From assembly GCA_036266975.1 (NCBI GenBank), contig DATAWZ010000197.1:1-39383 (forward strand): a stretch of 39,383 nucleotides of DNA, in the 5' to 3' direction. A model generated the notes under the pieces. It saw nothing but the letters and a program-made list of their open reading frames with translations. It was not told where the DNA came from and did no database searches. The DNA comes from DATAWZ01 sp036266975 (GTDB lineage: Bacteria > Actinomycetota > Thermoleophilia > Solirubrobacterales > Solirubrobacteraceae). Of this stretch, positions 21,801 through 29,550 are shown in pieces. The stretch's first letter is position 1. Each line of letters starts with the position of its first letter. The position numbers were made by a program, and so were the translations under genes.

Positions 21801-22471
21801 CACTGAAACCCTACAGAGGCCAGCACGATGTCGTTGGCCACCGAACACCAGGCGCCCTCGACGCCGGGCGGGCGCTCGGGATCGTCGGCGGCGCGCGCCT
21901 GGAACGGCCGGATGAGCGAGGGCTTGACGGCGAAGACCGCGTCGGAGTCCAGGGAGGGCGAGTCGGCGTCGAAGATGTGGGTGACGAGCGTCTGATGGCC
22001 GGGCGCGCTCACCGCGAGGTGCAGGTGCGCGGCCAGACGTCGACATCGGCACCGGCGAGCGGGCGCCCGCCGGTGCTCGTCACCCGGCCGTGGACCCAGC
22101 ACGGAGTTCCCGCCGGCGGCTCGGCGATGCTCGCGCAGCGGCGCGCCCTCGGAGAGGAACGGACCGAGCACGGTCGACCCGGTCGCGTCGCCGGCGGCCG
22201 GGTGGGCGATCGCATCGACGAGCATCGACCGCCCGAGCACGTCCGACCACAGCACGAACTCCTGGCGCTGGTCGTCGGTGAGCTGACCGGTCTGCGCGAG
22301 CACGGCCATCAGCGCGCGCCACTCATCCTCGCTGAGCCCGGTCTCGGCGGCGAAGGCGTGCAGGTGAGCGACCAAGGCCCGCATCAGCTCGCGCAGCCGC
22401 TCGTCGGGACTGTCGGCGAAGCTCGCGAGCGTCGCCTGCGTGATCGCTCCGTATGCTGGGCCTCTGCTCAT
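21800..22471 (-). pseudogene. Decayed intradiol ring-cleavage dioxygenase (catechol/hydroxyquinol type)
   Basis: The N-terminal helical domain is intact (LRELMRALVAHLHAFAAETGLSEDEWRALMAVL, then GSTVLGPFLSEGAP), and so is the C-terminal segment (VSAPGHQTLVTHIFDADSPSLDSDAVFAVKPSL). The middle is in another frame, where PCWVHGRVTSTGGRPLAGADVDVW is readable, and it jumps straight to AAHLHLAVSAPGH. The 50 or so residues that normally carry both iron-binding tyrosines are missing. The outer frame stays open for 223 residues because the two frame changes cancel, so a protein could be made, but it could not bind iron normally. Its ATG overlaps the P450 ATG on the other strand. Confidence 0.85.
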
Positions 22472-23699
22472 GCGGTGTCCGGTCGATCCGGGGTTCGATC
22501 CGCTGGATCCGGCCTTCCTGGCCGATCCTTGCACACGCATGGCGGACCTGCCGCCGGTGTTCTACGCGCCGTCGATCGACTACTACGTGGTCTCGCGCTA
22601 CGCCGACGTGGAGGCGGTGTTCCTCGATCCGGACTGCTTCTCGGCGGCGCCGGCGCAGCTGCCGCTGGTGGGGATCGTGGGCGAGGCGATGAGCATCCTG
22701 CTCGAGGGCGGGCATCGGCCGCAGCCCTCGATGGTGAGCCTTGATCCGCCCGAGCACGGGCGCCTGCGCGGTCCGGCCGCGCGGGCGTTCACGCCGCGGC
22801 GCGTGGCGGTGATGGAGCCGCTCATCCGCGAGACCGCGGGCGAGCTGCTCGACGCGATCGACCCCTCGGCGCCGGTGGACATCGTCGCCGCGTTCACCCG
22901 GCCGCTGCCGCAGACGATGATCTTCCGCTTCATGGGCGTGGGGCGCGAGGACTGGCCGGCGCTGCGCCGCTGGGGCGGCAACCGCCTCTCGCTCGGGTGG
23001 GGGCGCCCGGCGCCCGAGGAGCAGGTCGAGCACGCGCAGAACATGGCCGCCTACCGGGGCTACCTGCGCGAGCTGGTGGCGGCCAAGGCGAGCGCCCGCG
23101 AAGACGACTTCGCCTGCGCGCTGCTGGAGATCCACGACGAGGACCCCGAGCAGCTCAGCCACGAGGAGATCGCGTCGATCCTCTTCTCGCTCTCGTTCGC
23201 CGGCCACGAGACGACCAACAACCTGATCGGCAACTGCGTGCGCAGGCTGCTCGAGGAGCCCTCGCGTTGGCAGGCGCTGCTCGCTGACCGCTCGCTGATC
23301 GCCGGCGCGGTCGACGAGGTGCTGCGCTTCGATCCCTCGGTTGTCGTCTGGCGCCGGCAGGCGCGGCGCGAGGTGACGATCGGCGGCGTCGACGTGCCGG
23401 CCGGCGCGAAGCTCTTCCTGTGGCTCGCCGCCGCGGGTCGCGATCCGTCGGTGTTCCCCGAGCCCGAGCGCTTCGACGCGGGCCGCCCGAACGCGCGGCG
23501 CACGCTGGCCTTCGGTCGCGGGATCCACTTCTGCATCGGGGCGGCGCTCGGCCGGCTCGAGGCGCGGGTGGCGCTGGAGGCGCTGCTCGATCGGTACCCG
23601 GGGCTGCGGCTCGTGGCCGATCAGAAGCTGAGCTTTCACCCCAACATCTCCTTCCGCGGGCCGGTGGAGCTGTGGGTGCGCGATCAGCGCGCGGCGTGA
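22470..23699 (+). CDS. Cytochrome P450
   Basis: 409-residue soluble bacterial P450, the usual size. Clear landmarks are the I-helix oxygen-binding FAGHETTNN, the K-helix ExxR as EVLR, and the haem loop FGRGIHFCIGAALGR with the Cys thiolate. It would hydroxylate a small hydrophobic substrate with electrons from a ferredoxin that is not encoded nearby. The family resembles CYPs involved in terpene or aromatic oxidation, but I cannot assign it to a substrate. I take the ATG at 22470; a GTG at 22440 would add ten residues. TATGCT at 22452-22457 could be a -10. Its last 16 bases overlap the convergent kinase gene. It is divergent from the decayed dioxygenase. Confidence 0.95.
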   Translation: MRCPVDPGFDPLDPAFLADPCTRMADLPPVFYAPSIDYYVVSRYADVEAVFLDPDCFSAAPAQLPLVGIVGEAMSILLEGGHRPQPSMVSLDPPEHGRLRGPAARAFTPRRVAVMEPLIRETAGELLDAIDPSAPVDIVAAFTRPLPQTMIFRFMGVGREDWPALRRWGGNRLSLGWGRPAPEEQVEHAQNMAAYRGYLRELVAAKASAREDDFACALLEIHDEDPEQLSHEEIASILFSLSFAGHETTNNLIGNCVRRLLEEPSRWQALLADRSLIAGAVDEVLRFDPSVVVWRRQARREVTIGGVDVPAGAKLFLWLAAAGRDPSVFPEPERFDAGRPNARRTLAFGRGIHFCIGAALGRLEARVALEALLDRYPGLRLVADQKLSFHPNISFRGPVELWVRDQRAA

Positions 23700-25111
23700 A
23701 AGGCGGCCTCGGCTTCGCCGAGCGGCGTGCAGGGCGCCTCGCCGTGCAGGTACTCGGCGGCGATCGCGCCCCAGTCCGCGCCGGCGCGCAGCGTGCTCAG
23801 CACGATCGCGACGATCCCGTGCATGCGCCGGATCAGCAGCGACTCGGGCGGGAAGGTGAACTGGTGGACCTGCTCGCGGGCCGCGGCGTGCCGCGCCTCG
23901 CGCTCGGGATCCTCGTCGCGGGAGCCCCGGCGGCGGTGGTGGCCGCCGGAGAAGCGGTGATCGCCGGGGACCGCGTACCAGCTGGTGGCCCGGCGCATCA
24001 TCCGCAGCGCGAACTCGGCGTCGACCGCGTCGGCGCGCTCGGCCGGCAGGTAGGACGCGGCGATCAGCGCCTGCTTGAGCTCCGTGGCCTGCGCGCGTCG
24101 GACGGCGAGCGCGATCGCCCGCTCGTGCGCGACCCGTTCGGCGCTGACCTCGCGCAGCAGGCCGAAGTCCAGGAAGCAGACCGAGCCGTCCTCACAGAGC
24201 AGATAGTTGCCCGGGTGCGGGTCGCCGAGCGCGATCCGGTCGCGGTAGAGCAGGCCGAGGAAGAACCGGAAGACGATCTCGGCAAACTGGTCGCGCTCCT
24301 GTTCTCCGGCGCGCCGGACCTCCTCGAAGCGTGCGCCCTGCACGTAGTCCGAGACGAGCACCCGCCGGGTGCACAGGTCGGTGTGCACCCGCGGCACGCG
24401 GATGAACGGATGGCCGCGCACGAGCCGCTCGATGCGGCGCTGGTTCTGGGCCTCGAGCTCGTAGTCGAGCTCCTCGGCGATGCGCTCGCGCATCTCGCCG
24501 GCCATCGCCTTGACGTCGAGGCCCGGGGCCAGGCGCTTGACCAGCGGCAGCAACAGCATCGCGTTGCGCAGGTCGGTCTCGACCGCCTCGGCGACGCGCG
24601 GGTACTGGACCTTGACCACCACCTCCTCGCCGTCGAGCGTCGTCGCCCGGTGCACCTGGCCGATCGACGCCGCCGCGAACGCGTGCTCGTCGAAGTCCGA
24701 GAAGACCGTGCCCAGCGGCGCGCCGAGCTCGGAGCGCATCATCTTCTCCAGGCGGGCGAACGGGACCGGCGGCAGATCGTCGCGCAGCGTGGCCAGCCGG
24801 CGCTGGAGCTCGTCGCGCTGCTCCTCGGGCAGACCGTCGAGCTCGACCATCGAGAGCATCTGGCCGACCTTCATCGCCGCGCCGCGCATCTGTCCGAGCT
24901 GCTCGACGAGCTCGCGTACCAGCGCCGCCGTGCGGTCATTGGTCGCCTCCGCGGCACGCTCGGGCGAGCGCATCCGGTTGGCGGCGCGCGTCCCGGCCCA
25001 GCGGACGCCCTGCCCGGTGACCAGCCCGCCGATGCGGGCGGTGCGCGCGACGCGGCCGCTCGGCAGCCGCGCCGCCTCCGGCGGCGCGTCGTCGTCGATG
25101 ACGTCGCTCAC
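23684..25111 (-). CDS. ABC1/ADCK/UbiB-like atypical kinase
   Basis: 475-residue protein kinase-like protein. Motifs in order: KVGQ of the KxGQ region, the alanine-rich loop AAASIGQVHRA, the nucleotide-binding lysine in VVVKVQYP, EELDYELEAQNQ, DPHPGNY and DFG. This set defines the ABC1/UbiB family, whose members act as ATPases supporting quinone or lipid metabolism. The last third carries an unusual His/Arg-rich stretch (GGHHRRRGSRDEDPEREARH). Start is GTG at 25111, with TACGCT six bases upstream, so probably leaderless. It is divergent from the metallo-hydrolase and overlaps the P450 end by 16 bases. Confidence 0.93.
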   Translation of the reverse strand: MSDVIDDDAPPEAARLPSGRVARTARIGGLVTGQGVRWAGTRAANRMRSPERAAEATNDRTAALVRELVEQLGQMRGAAMKVGQMLSMVELDGLPEEQRDELQRRLATLRDDLPPVPFARLEKMMRSELGAPLGTVFSDFDEHAFAAASIGQVHRATTLDGEEVVVKVQYPRVAEAVETDLRNAMLLLPLVKRLAPGLDVKAMAGEMRERIAEELDYELEAQNQRRIERLVRGHPFIRVPRVHTDLCTRRVLVSDYVQGARFEEVRRAGEQERDQFAEIVFRFFLGLLYRDRIALGDPHPGNYLLCEDGSVCFLDFGLLREVSAERVAHERAIALAVRRAQATELKQALIAASYLPAERADAVDAEFALRMMRRATSWYAVPGDHRFSGGHHRRRGSRDEDPEREARHAAAREQVHQFTFPPESLLIRRMHGIVAIVLSTLRAGADWGAIAAEYLHGEAPCTPLGEAEAAFHAAR

Positions 25112-25117
25112 CGATCG

Positions 25118-25123
25118 AGCGTA
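25118..25123 (-). promoter_or_regulatory. Probable leaderless -10 of the ABC1-type kinase gene
   Basis: TACGCT on the minus strand, then six bases (CGATCG), then the GTG start. It fits TANNNT at the leaderless spacing used repeatedly in this window. Confidence 0.5.
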
Positions 25124-25173
25124 GCGGCGTGCCGCGGCGGCGCCCGCGCAGGACCGGTCCCGCCGGAATGCAG

Positions 25174-25179
25174 CAGACT
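25174..25179 (+). promoter_or_regulatory. Possible leaderless -10 of the metallo-hydrolase gene
   Basis: CAGACT is followed by six bases and the ATG at 25186. The first base departs from TANNNT, so support is weaker than for the divergent kinase gene. Confidence 0.3.
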
Positions 25180-25185
25180 GCCGAG

Positions 25186-25950
25186 ATGGCCTCGGCCGAC
25201 CGCGTGTACGTGCTGCCGCTGGGGGCGCTGAGCGCGCCGCGGCGTTTCATCGTCCAGGGCGGCGGCGAGGAGCCCTACACCGCGCCGGTCAACGCCTTCC
25301 TCGTCGAGAGCGCCGAGCGGCGCATCCTCATCGACAGCGGGATGTCGCCGGCCGGCGTCGCCGACCCCGACGGGGCGTGGGGCCGGCTCTCGCGCTTCTT
25401 CACGCCGCTCGCCGGCGAGCAGGACTCGCTGTCCGCGCGGCTGTCCGAGCTCGACCTCGCGCCGGCCGACATCACCGACGTGATCTACACCCACCTGCAC
25501 TTCGACCACGCCGGCGGCGCGTCGCTGTTCGCCCACGCGCGGACGTGGGTCCAGCGCGCCGAGTGGCGGCTGGCACGGTTCCCCGAGCGCCACGAGGCGG
25601 GCTACGTCGCCGGCGAGCTCGCGGGTCTCGAGCCCACGCTCGTCTCCGGCGACGCGACGATCGCCGACGGCGTCCACGTGCTCTTCACGCCCGGCCACAC
25701 CCGCGGCCACCAGTCGGTGCTCATCCGCGCCGCGGATCGCTGGTTGTGCGTGGTCGGCGATGCGGTCGACAGCCGCGAGCTGCTCGACCGCCGCTCGATG
25801 CCGGGCGTGCTCGCCGACGCCGACGCGACGATGCTCTCGATCTCGCGCGTGCGGGTGCTCGAGGACGCGCTCGACGCGATGCTGCTCTTCAGCCACGACC
25901 CCGAGCAGAGCGCCGCGTTGCCGCCGTTCCCGGCTCCCGTCTGCGGCTGA
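25186..25950 (+). CDS. Metallo-beta-lactamase-fold hydrolase (lactonase-like)
   Basis: 254 residues of the MBL fold with a dinuclear metal site: THLHFDHAGG (HxHxDH), the later His in GHTRGHQ, the bridging Asp in VVGDAVDS, and a final His in FSHDPEQ. The length and layout resemble N-acyl-homoserine lactonases of the AiiA type and related quorum-quenching or lactone hydrolases; substrate specificity cannot be read from these motifs. The ATG at 25186 precedes VYVLPLGAL, the first conserved strand, and has a possible -10 six bases upstream; in-frame starts at 25129 and 25168 are less likely. It is divergent from the kinase, and pobA ends nine bases after it on the other strand. Confidence 0.9.
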   Translation: MASADRVYVLPLGALSAPRRFIVQGGGEEPYTAPVNAFLVESAERRILIDSGMSPAGVADPDGAWGRLSRFFTPLAGEQDSLSARLSELDLAPADITDVIYTHLHFDHAGGASLFAHARTWVQRAEWRLARFPERHEAGYVAGELAGLEPTLVSGDATIADGVHVLFTPGHTRGHQSVLIRAADRWLCVVGDAVDSRELLDRRSMPGVLADADATMLSISRVRVLEDALDAMLLFSHDPEQSAALPPFPAPVCG

Positions 25951-25958
25951 CCGGCGAG

Positions 25959-27122
25959 TCAGAAGTCCGGCCGCGCCTGCAGCCCGGCGTAGTTCTCGGC
26001 CAGGCTGCCCGCCGCGGCCGATGAGCGCTCCAGGTACTCCAGGCGCGCGAGCTGCAGCCGCCTCCCGAACGGCCCCTGGCCGAGATCGTGCAGCAGGCCG
26101 GTCATGTCGTTGGAGAAGTCCTGGGCCCGCCAGACCCGACGCAGCGCGTTCTCGGAGTAGCGCAGAAGCGGCTCGCGCTCGCCGTCCCGGTACCAGGCCA
26201 CGAGCGCCGCGGCGAGCAGGCGCACGTCGTTGACGGCGAGGTTGAGCCCCTTGGCGCCGGTCGGCGGGACGATGTGCGCGGCGTCGCCGGCGAGGAACAG
26301 CCGCCCGTGCTGCATCGGCTCGCACACGAAGCTGCGGATCGGCGTGAGGCCCTTCTCGAGCACCGGGCCCGCGTTCACGCGCCCGAGCCGCTCGCCGAGC
26401 TCGCTCCAGCAGCGCTCGTCCGGCCAGCGCTGCAGGTCCTCGTCGGCGCGGACCTGCAGATACAGTCGGCTCACGCTCAAAGAGCGCATCGAGTGCAGTG
26501 CGAAGCCGCGCTCGTGCCAGGCGTAGATGAGCTCGTCGGTGGCCGGCGCGGCCTCGGCCAGGATCCCCAGCCAGGCGAACGGGAACGCGAGCTCGTGCTG
26601 GCTGAGCACGCCGGCGGGGATCGCCGCCCGGCTGGCGCCGTGGAAGCCGTCGCAGCCGGCGATGAAGTCGCATCGCAGCTCGTGCCCGGCGCCCTCGTGC
26701 TCGTAGGTGAGCCGCGGCGCCTCGCTGTCCAGGTCATGCAGGGCGACAGCGGCGGCACGGAAGTGCAACGCCCCGCCGCGCTGCAGCCAGGCGGCGATCT
26801 CGTCCTTGATGACCTCCTGCTGGCCGTAGATCGTCACCGCGCGACCGGTCAGCTCGGTGATCGCGATGCGCTGGGTGCGGCCCCGATGGCGCAGCAGAAT
26901 GCCCTCGTGGCGCAGCCCCTCGCGCGCGAGCCGCTCCCCCACGCCGAGCTCGTGCAGCAGGTCGACCGTGTTCTGCTCGAGCAGCCCCGCGCGGACCCGC
27001 TGCTCGACGTGCTCGCGGCTGCGCGCCTCCAGGACGACCGCCTCGATCCCGGCGCGCTGCAGCAGCAGGGCGAGCGTCAGTCCCGCGGGGCCGGCGCCGA
27101 TGATGCCGACCTGGGTCCGCAC
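25959..27122 (-). CDS. pobA: 4-Hydroxybenzoate 3-monooxygenase
   Basis: 387-residue flavoprotein hydroxylase that turns 4-hydroxybenzoate into protocatechuate using NAD(P)H and O2. It has the FAD-binding GAGPAGLTLALLLQ near residue 9, the PobA-like RVRAGLLEQNTVDLLHELGVGERL, the middle motif GCDGFHGASR, and GDAAHIVPPTGAKGLNLAVNDVRLL. Length is that of known PobA. The start is GTG at 27122 with TAGCCT seven bases upstream; no ribosome-binding site is present. It is divergent from pcaHG with a 32-base gap, so the hydroxylase and the ring-cleavage enzyme are controlled from one small promoter region. Confidence 0.95.
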   Translation of the reverse strand: MRTQVGIIGAGPAGLTLALLLQRAGIEAVVLEARSREHVEQRVRAGLLEQNTVDLLHELGVGERLAREGLRHEGILLRHRGRTQRIAITELTGRAVTIYGQQEVIKDEIAAWLQRGGALHFRAAAVALHDLDSEAPRLTYEHEGAGHELRCDFIAGCDGFHGASRAAIPAGVLSQHELAFPFAWLGILAEAAPATDELIYAWHERGFALHSMRSLSVSRLYLQVRADEDLQRWPDERCWSELGERLGRVNAGPVLEKGLTPIRSFVCEPMQHGRLFLAGDAAHIVPPTGAKGLNLAVNDVRLLAAALVAWYRDGEREPLLRYSENALRRVWRAQDFSNDMTGLLHDLGQGPFGRRLQLARLEYLERSSAAAGSLAENYAGLQARPDF

Positions 27123-27154
27123 GGTGGGGAGGCTAGGCCCTTTAGGCTCAGATC
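27123..27154. promoter_or_regulatory. Divergent leaderless promoters of pobA and pcaH
   Basis: The 32-base gap contains TAGCCT on the minus strand (27130-27135), seven bases from the pobA GTG, and TAGGCT on the plus strand (27143-27148), six bases from the pcaH GTG. The two -10 elements face away from each other with seven bases between. Neither gene has a ribosome-binding site. The -35 of each promoter must lie inside the other gene's start region, so the two should compete for RNA polymerase. Confidence 0.55.
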
Positions 27155-27859
27155 GTGGCCGAGACGCCGACGACCTACGAGCGCGAGCCCGCCGGCGTCC
27201 ATCCGCCGCTCGACTTCCCCGACTACCGCTCGACCGCGCTGCGCCATCCCCGCGAGCCGCTCGTGCTCCTGCCGCACGGGCTGACCGAGATCACCGGACC
27301 TCGACTCGGTCCGGGCCGCATCGGCGAGCACGACGGCGACCTCACCGCCCAGCACGCGGGCGCGCCGATCGGCGAGCGAATCATCCTCACCGGCCACGTC
27401 TGCGACACCGACGGCCGTCCGCTCGCGAACACCCTGGTCGAGGTCTGGCAGGCCAACGCCGCCGGCCGCTACCGGCACCGAGACGATCGCTGGCCGGCGC
27501 CGCTGGATCCGAACTTCTCCGGTGCCGGTCGCTGCCTGACCGACCGCGAGGGCCGCTACACGTTCACGACGATCAAGCCGGGCGCCTACCCGTGGGGCAA
27601 CCACCACAACGCCTGGCGTCCGGCTCATGTCCACTTCTCGCTGCTGGGCCGCGCGTTCGCCCAGCGGCTGGTGACACAGATGTACTTCCCGGGCGATCCG
27701 CTGCTGGCGCCGGACCCGATCTTCAACTCGATCCCCGACGAGCGCGTCCGCGCGCGGCTCATCTCGCGCTTCTCGATCGAGCGCACGGTGCCCGACTGGG
27801 CCGGCGCCTACGAGTTCGACCTCGTCCTGCGCGGGCCCGGGCAGACCCCGTTCGAATGA
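27155..27859 (+). CDS. pcaH: Protocatechuate 3,4-dioxygenase beta subunit
   Basis: 234-residue iron-bearing subunit of protocatechuate 3,4-dioxygenase, which cleaves the ring between the hydroxyls to 3-carboxy-cis,cis-muconate. Iron ligands of the family are visible: Tyr in the AGRYRHRDD segment, Tyr in GAYPWGN, and the two His of RPAHVHF. PDYRSTALRHP and VEVWQANAAGRY are typical of PcaH. The start is GTG at 27155 directly after a leaderless -10. It overlaps pcaG by ATGA. The substrate is made by the divergent pobA product. Confidence 0.96.
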   Translation: MAETPTTYEREPAGVHPPLDFPDYRSTALRHPREPLVLLPHGLTEITGPRLGPGRIGEHDGDLTAQHAGAPIGERIILTGHVCDTDGRPLANTLVEVWQANAAGRYRHRDDRWPAPLDPNFSGAGRCLTDREGRYTFTTIKPGAYPWGNHHNAWRPAHVHFSLLGRAFAQRLVTQMYFPGDPLLAPDPIFNSIPDERVRARLISRFSIERTVPDWAGAYEFDLVLRGPGQTPFE

Positions 27860-28413
27860 GCCTGACCCCCTCGCAGACCGTCGGGCCGTTCTTCGCCATC
27901 GGGCTGCCCTGGCCGGACGGCCCGCTCGTCGTCCCGCCGGACACGCCGGGCGCGATCCGCATCGGCGGGCTCGTGCTCGACGGCGCCGGCGAGCCCATCG
28001 CGGACGCGCTGGTGGAGGCCTGGCAGGCCGACCCGCAGGGACGGTTCGCCGACCTGCACGGCCACGGCGGGGGCTCCTCGCTGCCGGGGTTTCGCGGGTT
28101 CGGTCGCTGCGGAGCGCAGGACGGCGACGGGAGCTATGAGATCGTCACGGTCAAGCCGGGATCGGTGGCCGGCGCCGACGGGCTCCCCCAGGCGCCGCAC
28201 ATCGACGTCTCGGTGTTCGCGCGCGGGCTGCTGAACCGGTGCGTCACCCGCATCTACTTCGCCGACGAGGACCAGGCCAACGCGGCCGACCCGGTCCTGG
28301 CCCGGGTCCCGGCGCCGCGGCGCGCGACGCTGCTGGCCCAGCCGGTCGACAACGGCTACCGGTTCGACATCCGTCTGCAGGGCGAGCGTGAGACAGTGTT
28401 CTTCGAGGTATGA
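27856..28413 (+). CDS. pcaG: Protocatechuate 3,4-dioxygenase alpha subunit
   Basis: 185-residue partner of PcaH. It has the same intradiol fold, but the metal-binding residues are absent, as expected for the alpha chain. Recognisable parts are SLTPSQTVGPFF, IADALVEAWQADPQGRF and the PGFRGFGRC region, followed by PHIDVSVFARGLLNR and TRIYF. The ATG at 27856 overlaps the pcaH stop, so equal synthesis through coupling is likely. The MetE-like gene follows after nine bases. Confidence 0.95.
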   Translation: MSLTPSQTVGPFFAIGLPWPDGPLVVPPDTPGAIRIGGLVLDGAGEPIADALVEAWQADPQGRFADLHGHGGGSSLPGFRGFGRCGAQDGDGSYEIVTVKPGSVAGADGLPQAPHIDVSVFARGLLNRCVTRIYFADEDQANAADPVLARVPAPRRATLLAQPVDNGYRFDIRLQGERETVFFEV

Positions 28414-28422
28414 CGCAGAGCG

Positions 28423-29550
28423 ATGGCTGAGCGAACGTCCCCACCCTTCCGCGCCGATCACGTCGGCAGCCTGCTGCGCCCGCTGCGGCTGCTGAAGGCG
28501 CGCACCGAGCACGACGGGGGCCGGCTCGACGACGAGGGGCTGCGCGCCGTCGAGGACGACGCGATCCGCGAGGTCGTCGCGCTGCAGCGCGAGGTCGGGC
28601 TGCGCACCGCGACCGACGGCGAGCTGCGCCGCTCCTCCTGGCACATGGACTTCATCTACGCGCTCGACGGCGTGCGCGCCGTCCACGACGAGACCCTGCA
28701 CGTCCGCTTTCGCAACGCGGTGGGCCCGCTCGAGTTCGCGCCGCCCTCGCTGCGCATCGACGCCCCGATCGGGCTGTCGCAGACGATCTTCGGCGACGCG
28801 TTCGAGTTTCTGCGCTCGTGCACCACCGCCGAGCAGACCCCCAAGCTGACGATCCCCTCGCCGAGCATGGTCCACTACCGCGGCGGACGGGCGTCGATCG
28901 ATCAGGCGGTCTATCCCGACCTGGACCAGTTCTGGGCCGACCTCGTCGCCGCCTACCGTGAGGAGATCCGGCGGCTGGGCGAGCTGGGCTGCACCTACCT
29001 GCAGCTCGACGACACGAGCCTGGCCTACCTGAACGATCCGCGCCAGCGCGAGCACGTGTGGGAGATCGGCGGCGACGCCGAGCACCAGCACGAGCAGTAC
29101 ATCGCCCACCTCAACGAGGCGTTGGCCGGGCGCCCCGCCGGGATGGCGGTGACCACCCACATGTGCCGCGGCAACTACCGCTCCTCGTGGGCGGCCGAGG
29201 GCGGGTACGACTTCGTCGCCGAGCCGCTGCTGAACGAGCTCGACGTCGACGGCTTCTTCATGGAATGGGACGACGAGCGCTCGGGCGGCTTCGAGCCGCT
29301 GCGCTTCCTGCCCAGGGGCAAGGTCGTCGTCCTCGGGCTGGTGACCACCAAGCGCGGGGCGCTCGAGGATCCCGACGCGCTGCGCCGGCGCATCGAGGAC
29401 GCCGCGCGCCACGTCGACATCGACCAGCTGTGCCTCTCGCCGCAGTGCGGCTTCTCCTCCACGGTGGAGGGCAACGCGCTCACCCAGTCCCAGCAGGCCG
29501 ACAAGCTCCGCCTGGTCGTCGAGGTGGCCCGGGAGGTCTGGGGCGCTTAG
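28423..29550 (+). CDS. MetE-like (cobalamin-independent methionine synthase family) zinc methyltransferase paralogue
   Basis: 375-residue TIM-barrel protein matching the C-terminal catalytic domain of MetE, without the N-terminal MetE domain; B. subtilis YxjG/YxjH are of this kind. Zinc-site residues of the family are in place: THMCRGN (His and Cys), an acidic FFMEWDDERSGGFEPL, and Cys in LSPQCGFSST. It starts PPFRADHVGSLLRP, typical of the group. It lies nine bases after pcaG and is probably part of the pcaHG transcript. Its role there is unclear. A methyl transfer linked to methoxylated aromatics, or methionine supply, are both possible. Its stop overlaps the stop of the convergent MFS gene (TTAG). 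Confidence 0.9.
   Translation: MAERTSPPFRADHVGSLLRPLRLLKARTEHDGGRLDDEGLRAVEDDAIREVVALQREVGLRTATDGELRRSSWHMDFIYALDGVRAVHDETLHVRFRNAVGPLEFAPPSLRIDAPIGLSQTIFGDAFEFLRSCTTAEQTPKLTIPSPSMVHYRGGRASIDQAVYPDLDQFWADLVAAYREEIRRLGELGCTYLQLDDTSLAYLNDPRQREHVWEIGGDAEHQHEQYIAHLNEALAGRPAGMAVTTHMCRGNYRSSWAAEGGYDFVAEPLLNELDVDGFFMEWDDERSGGFEPLRFLPRGKVVVLGLVTTKRGALEDPDALRRRIEDAARHVDIDQLCLSPQCGFSSTVEGNALTQSQQADKLRLVVEVAREVWGA

Noticed and set aside
24936..25250. A short minus-strand frame across the kinase-hydrolase promoter gap
   Set aside because: It overlaps two supported starts and reads into the kinase gene out of frame with no homology.
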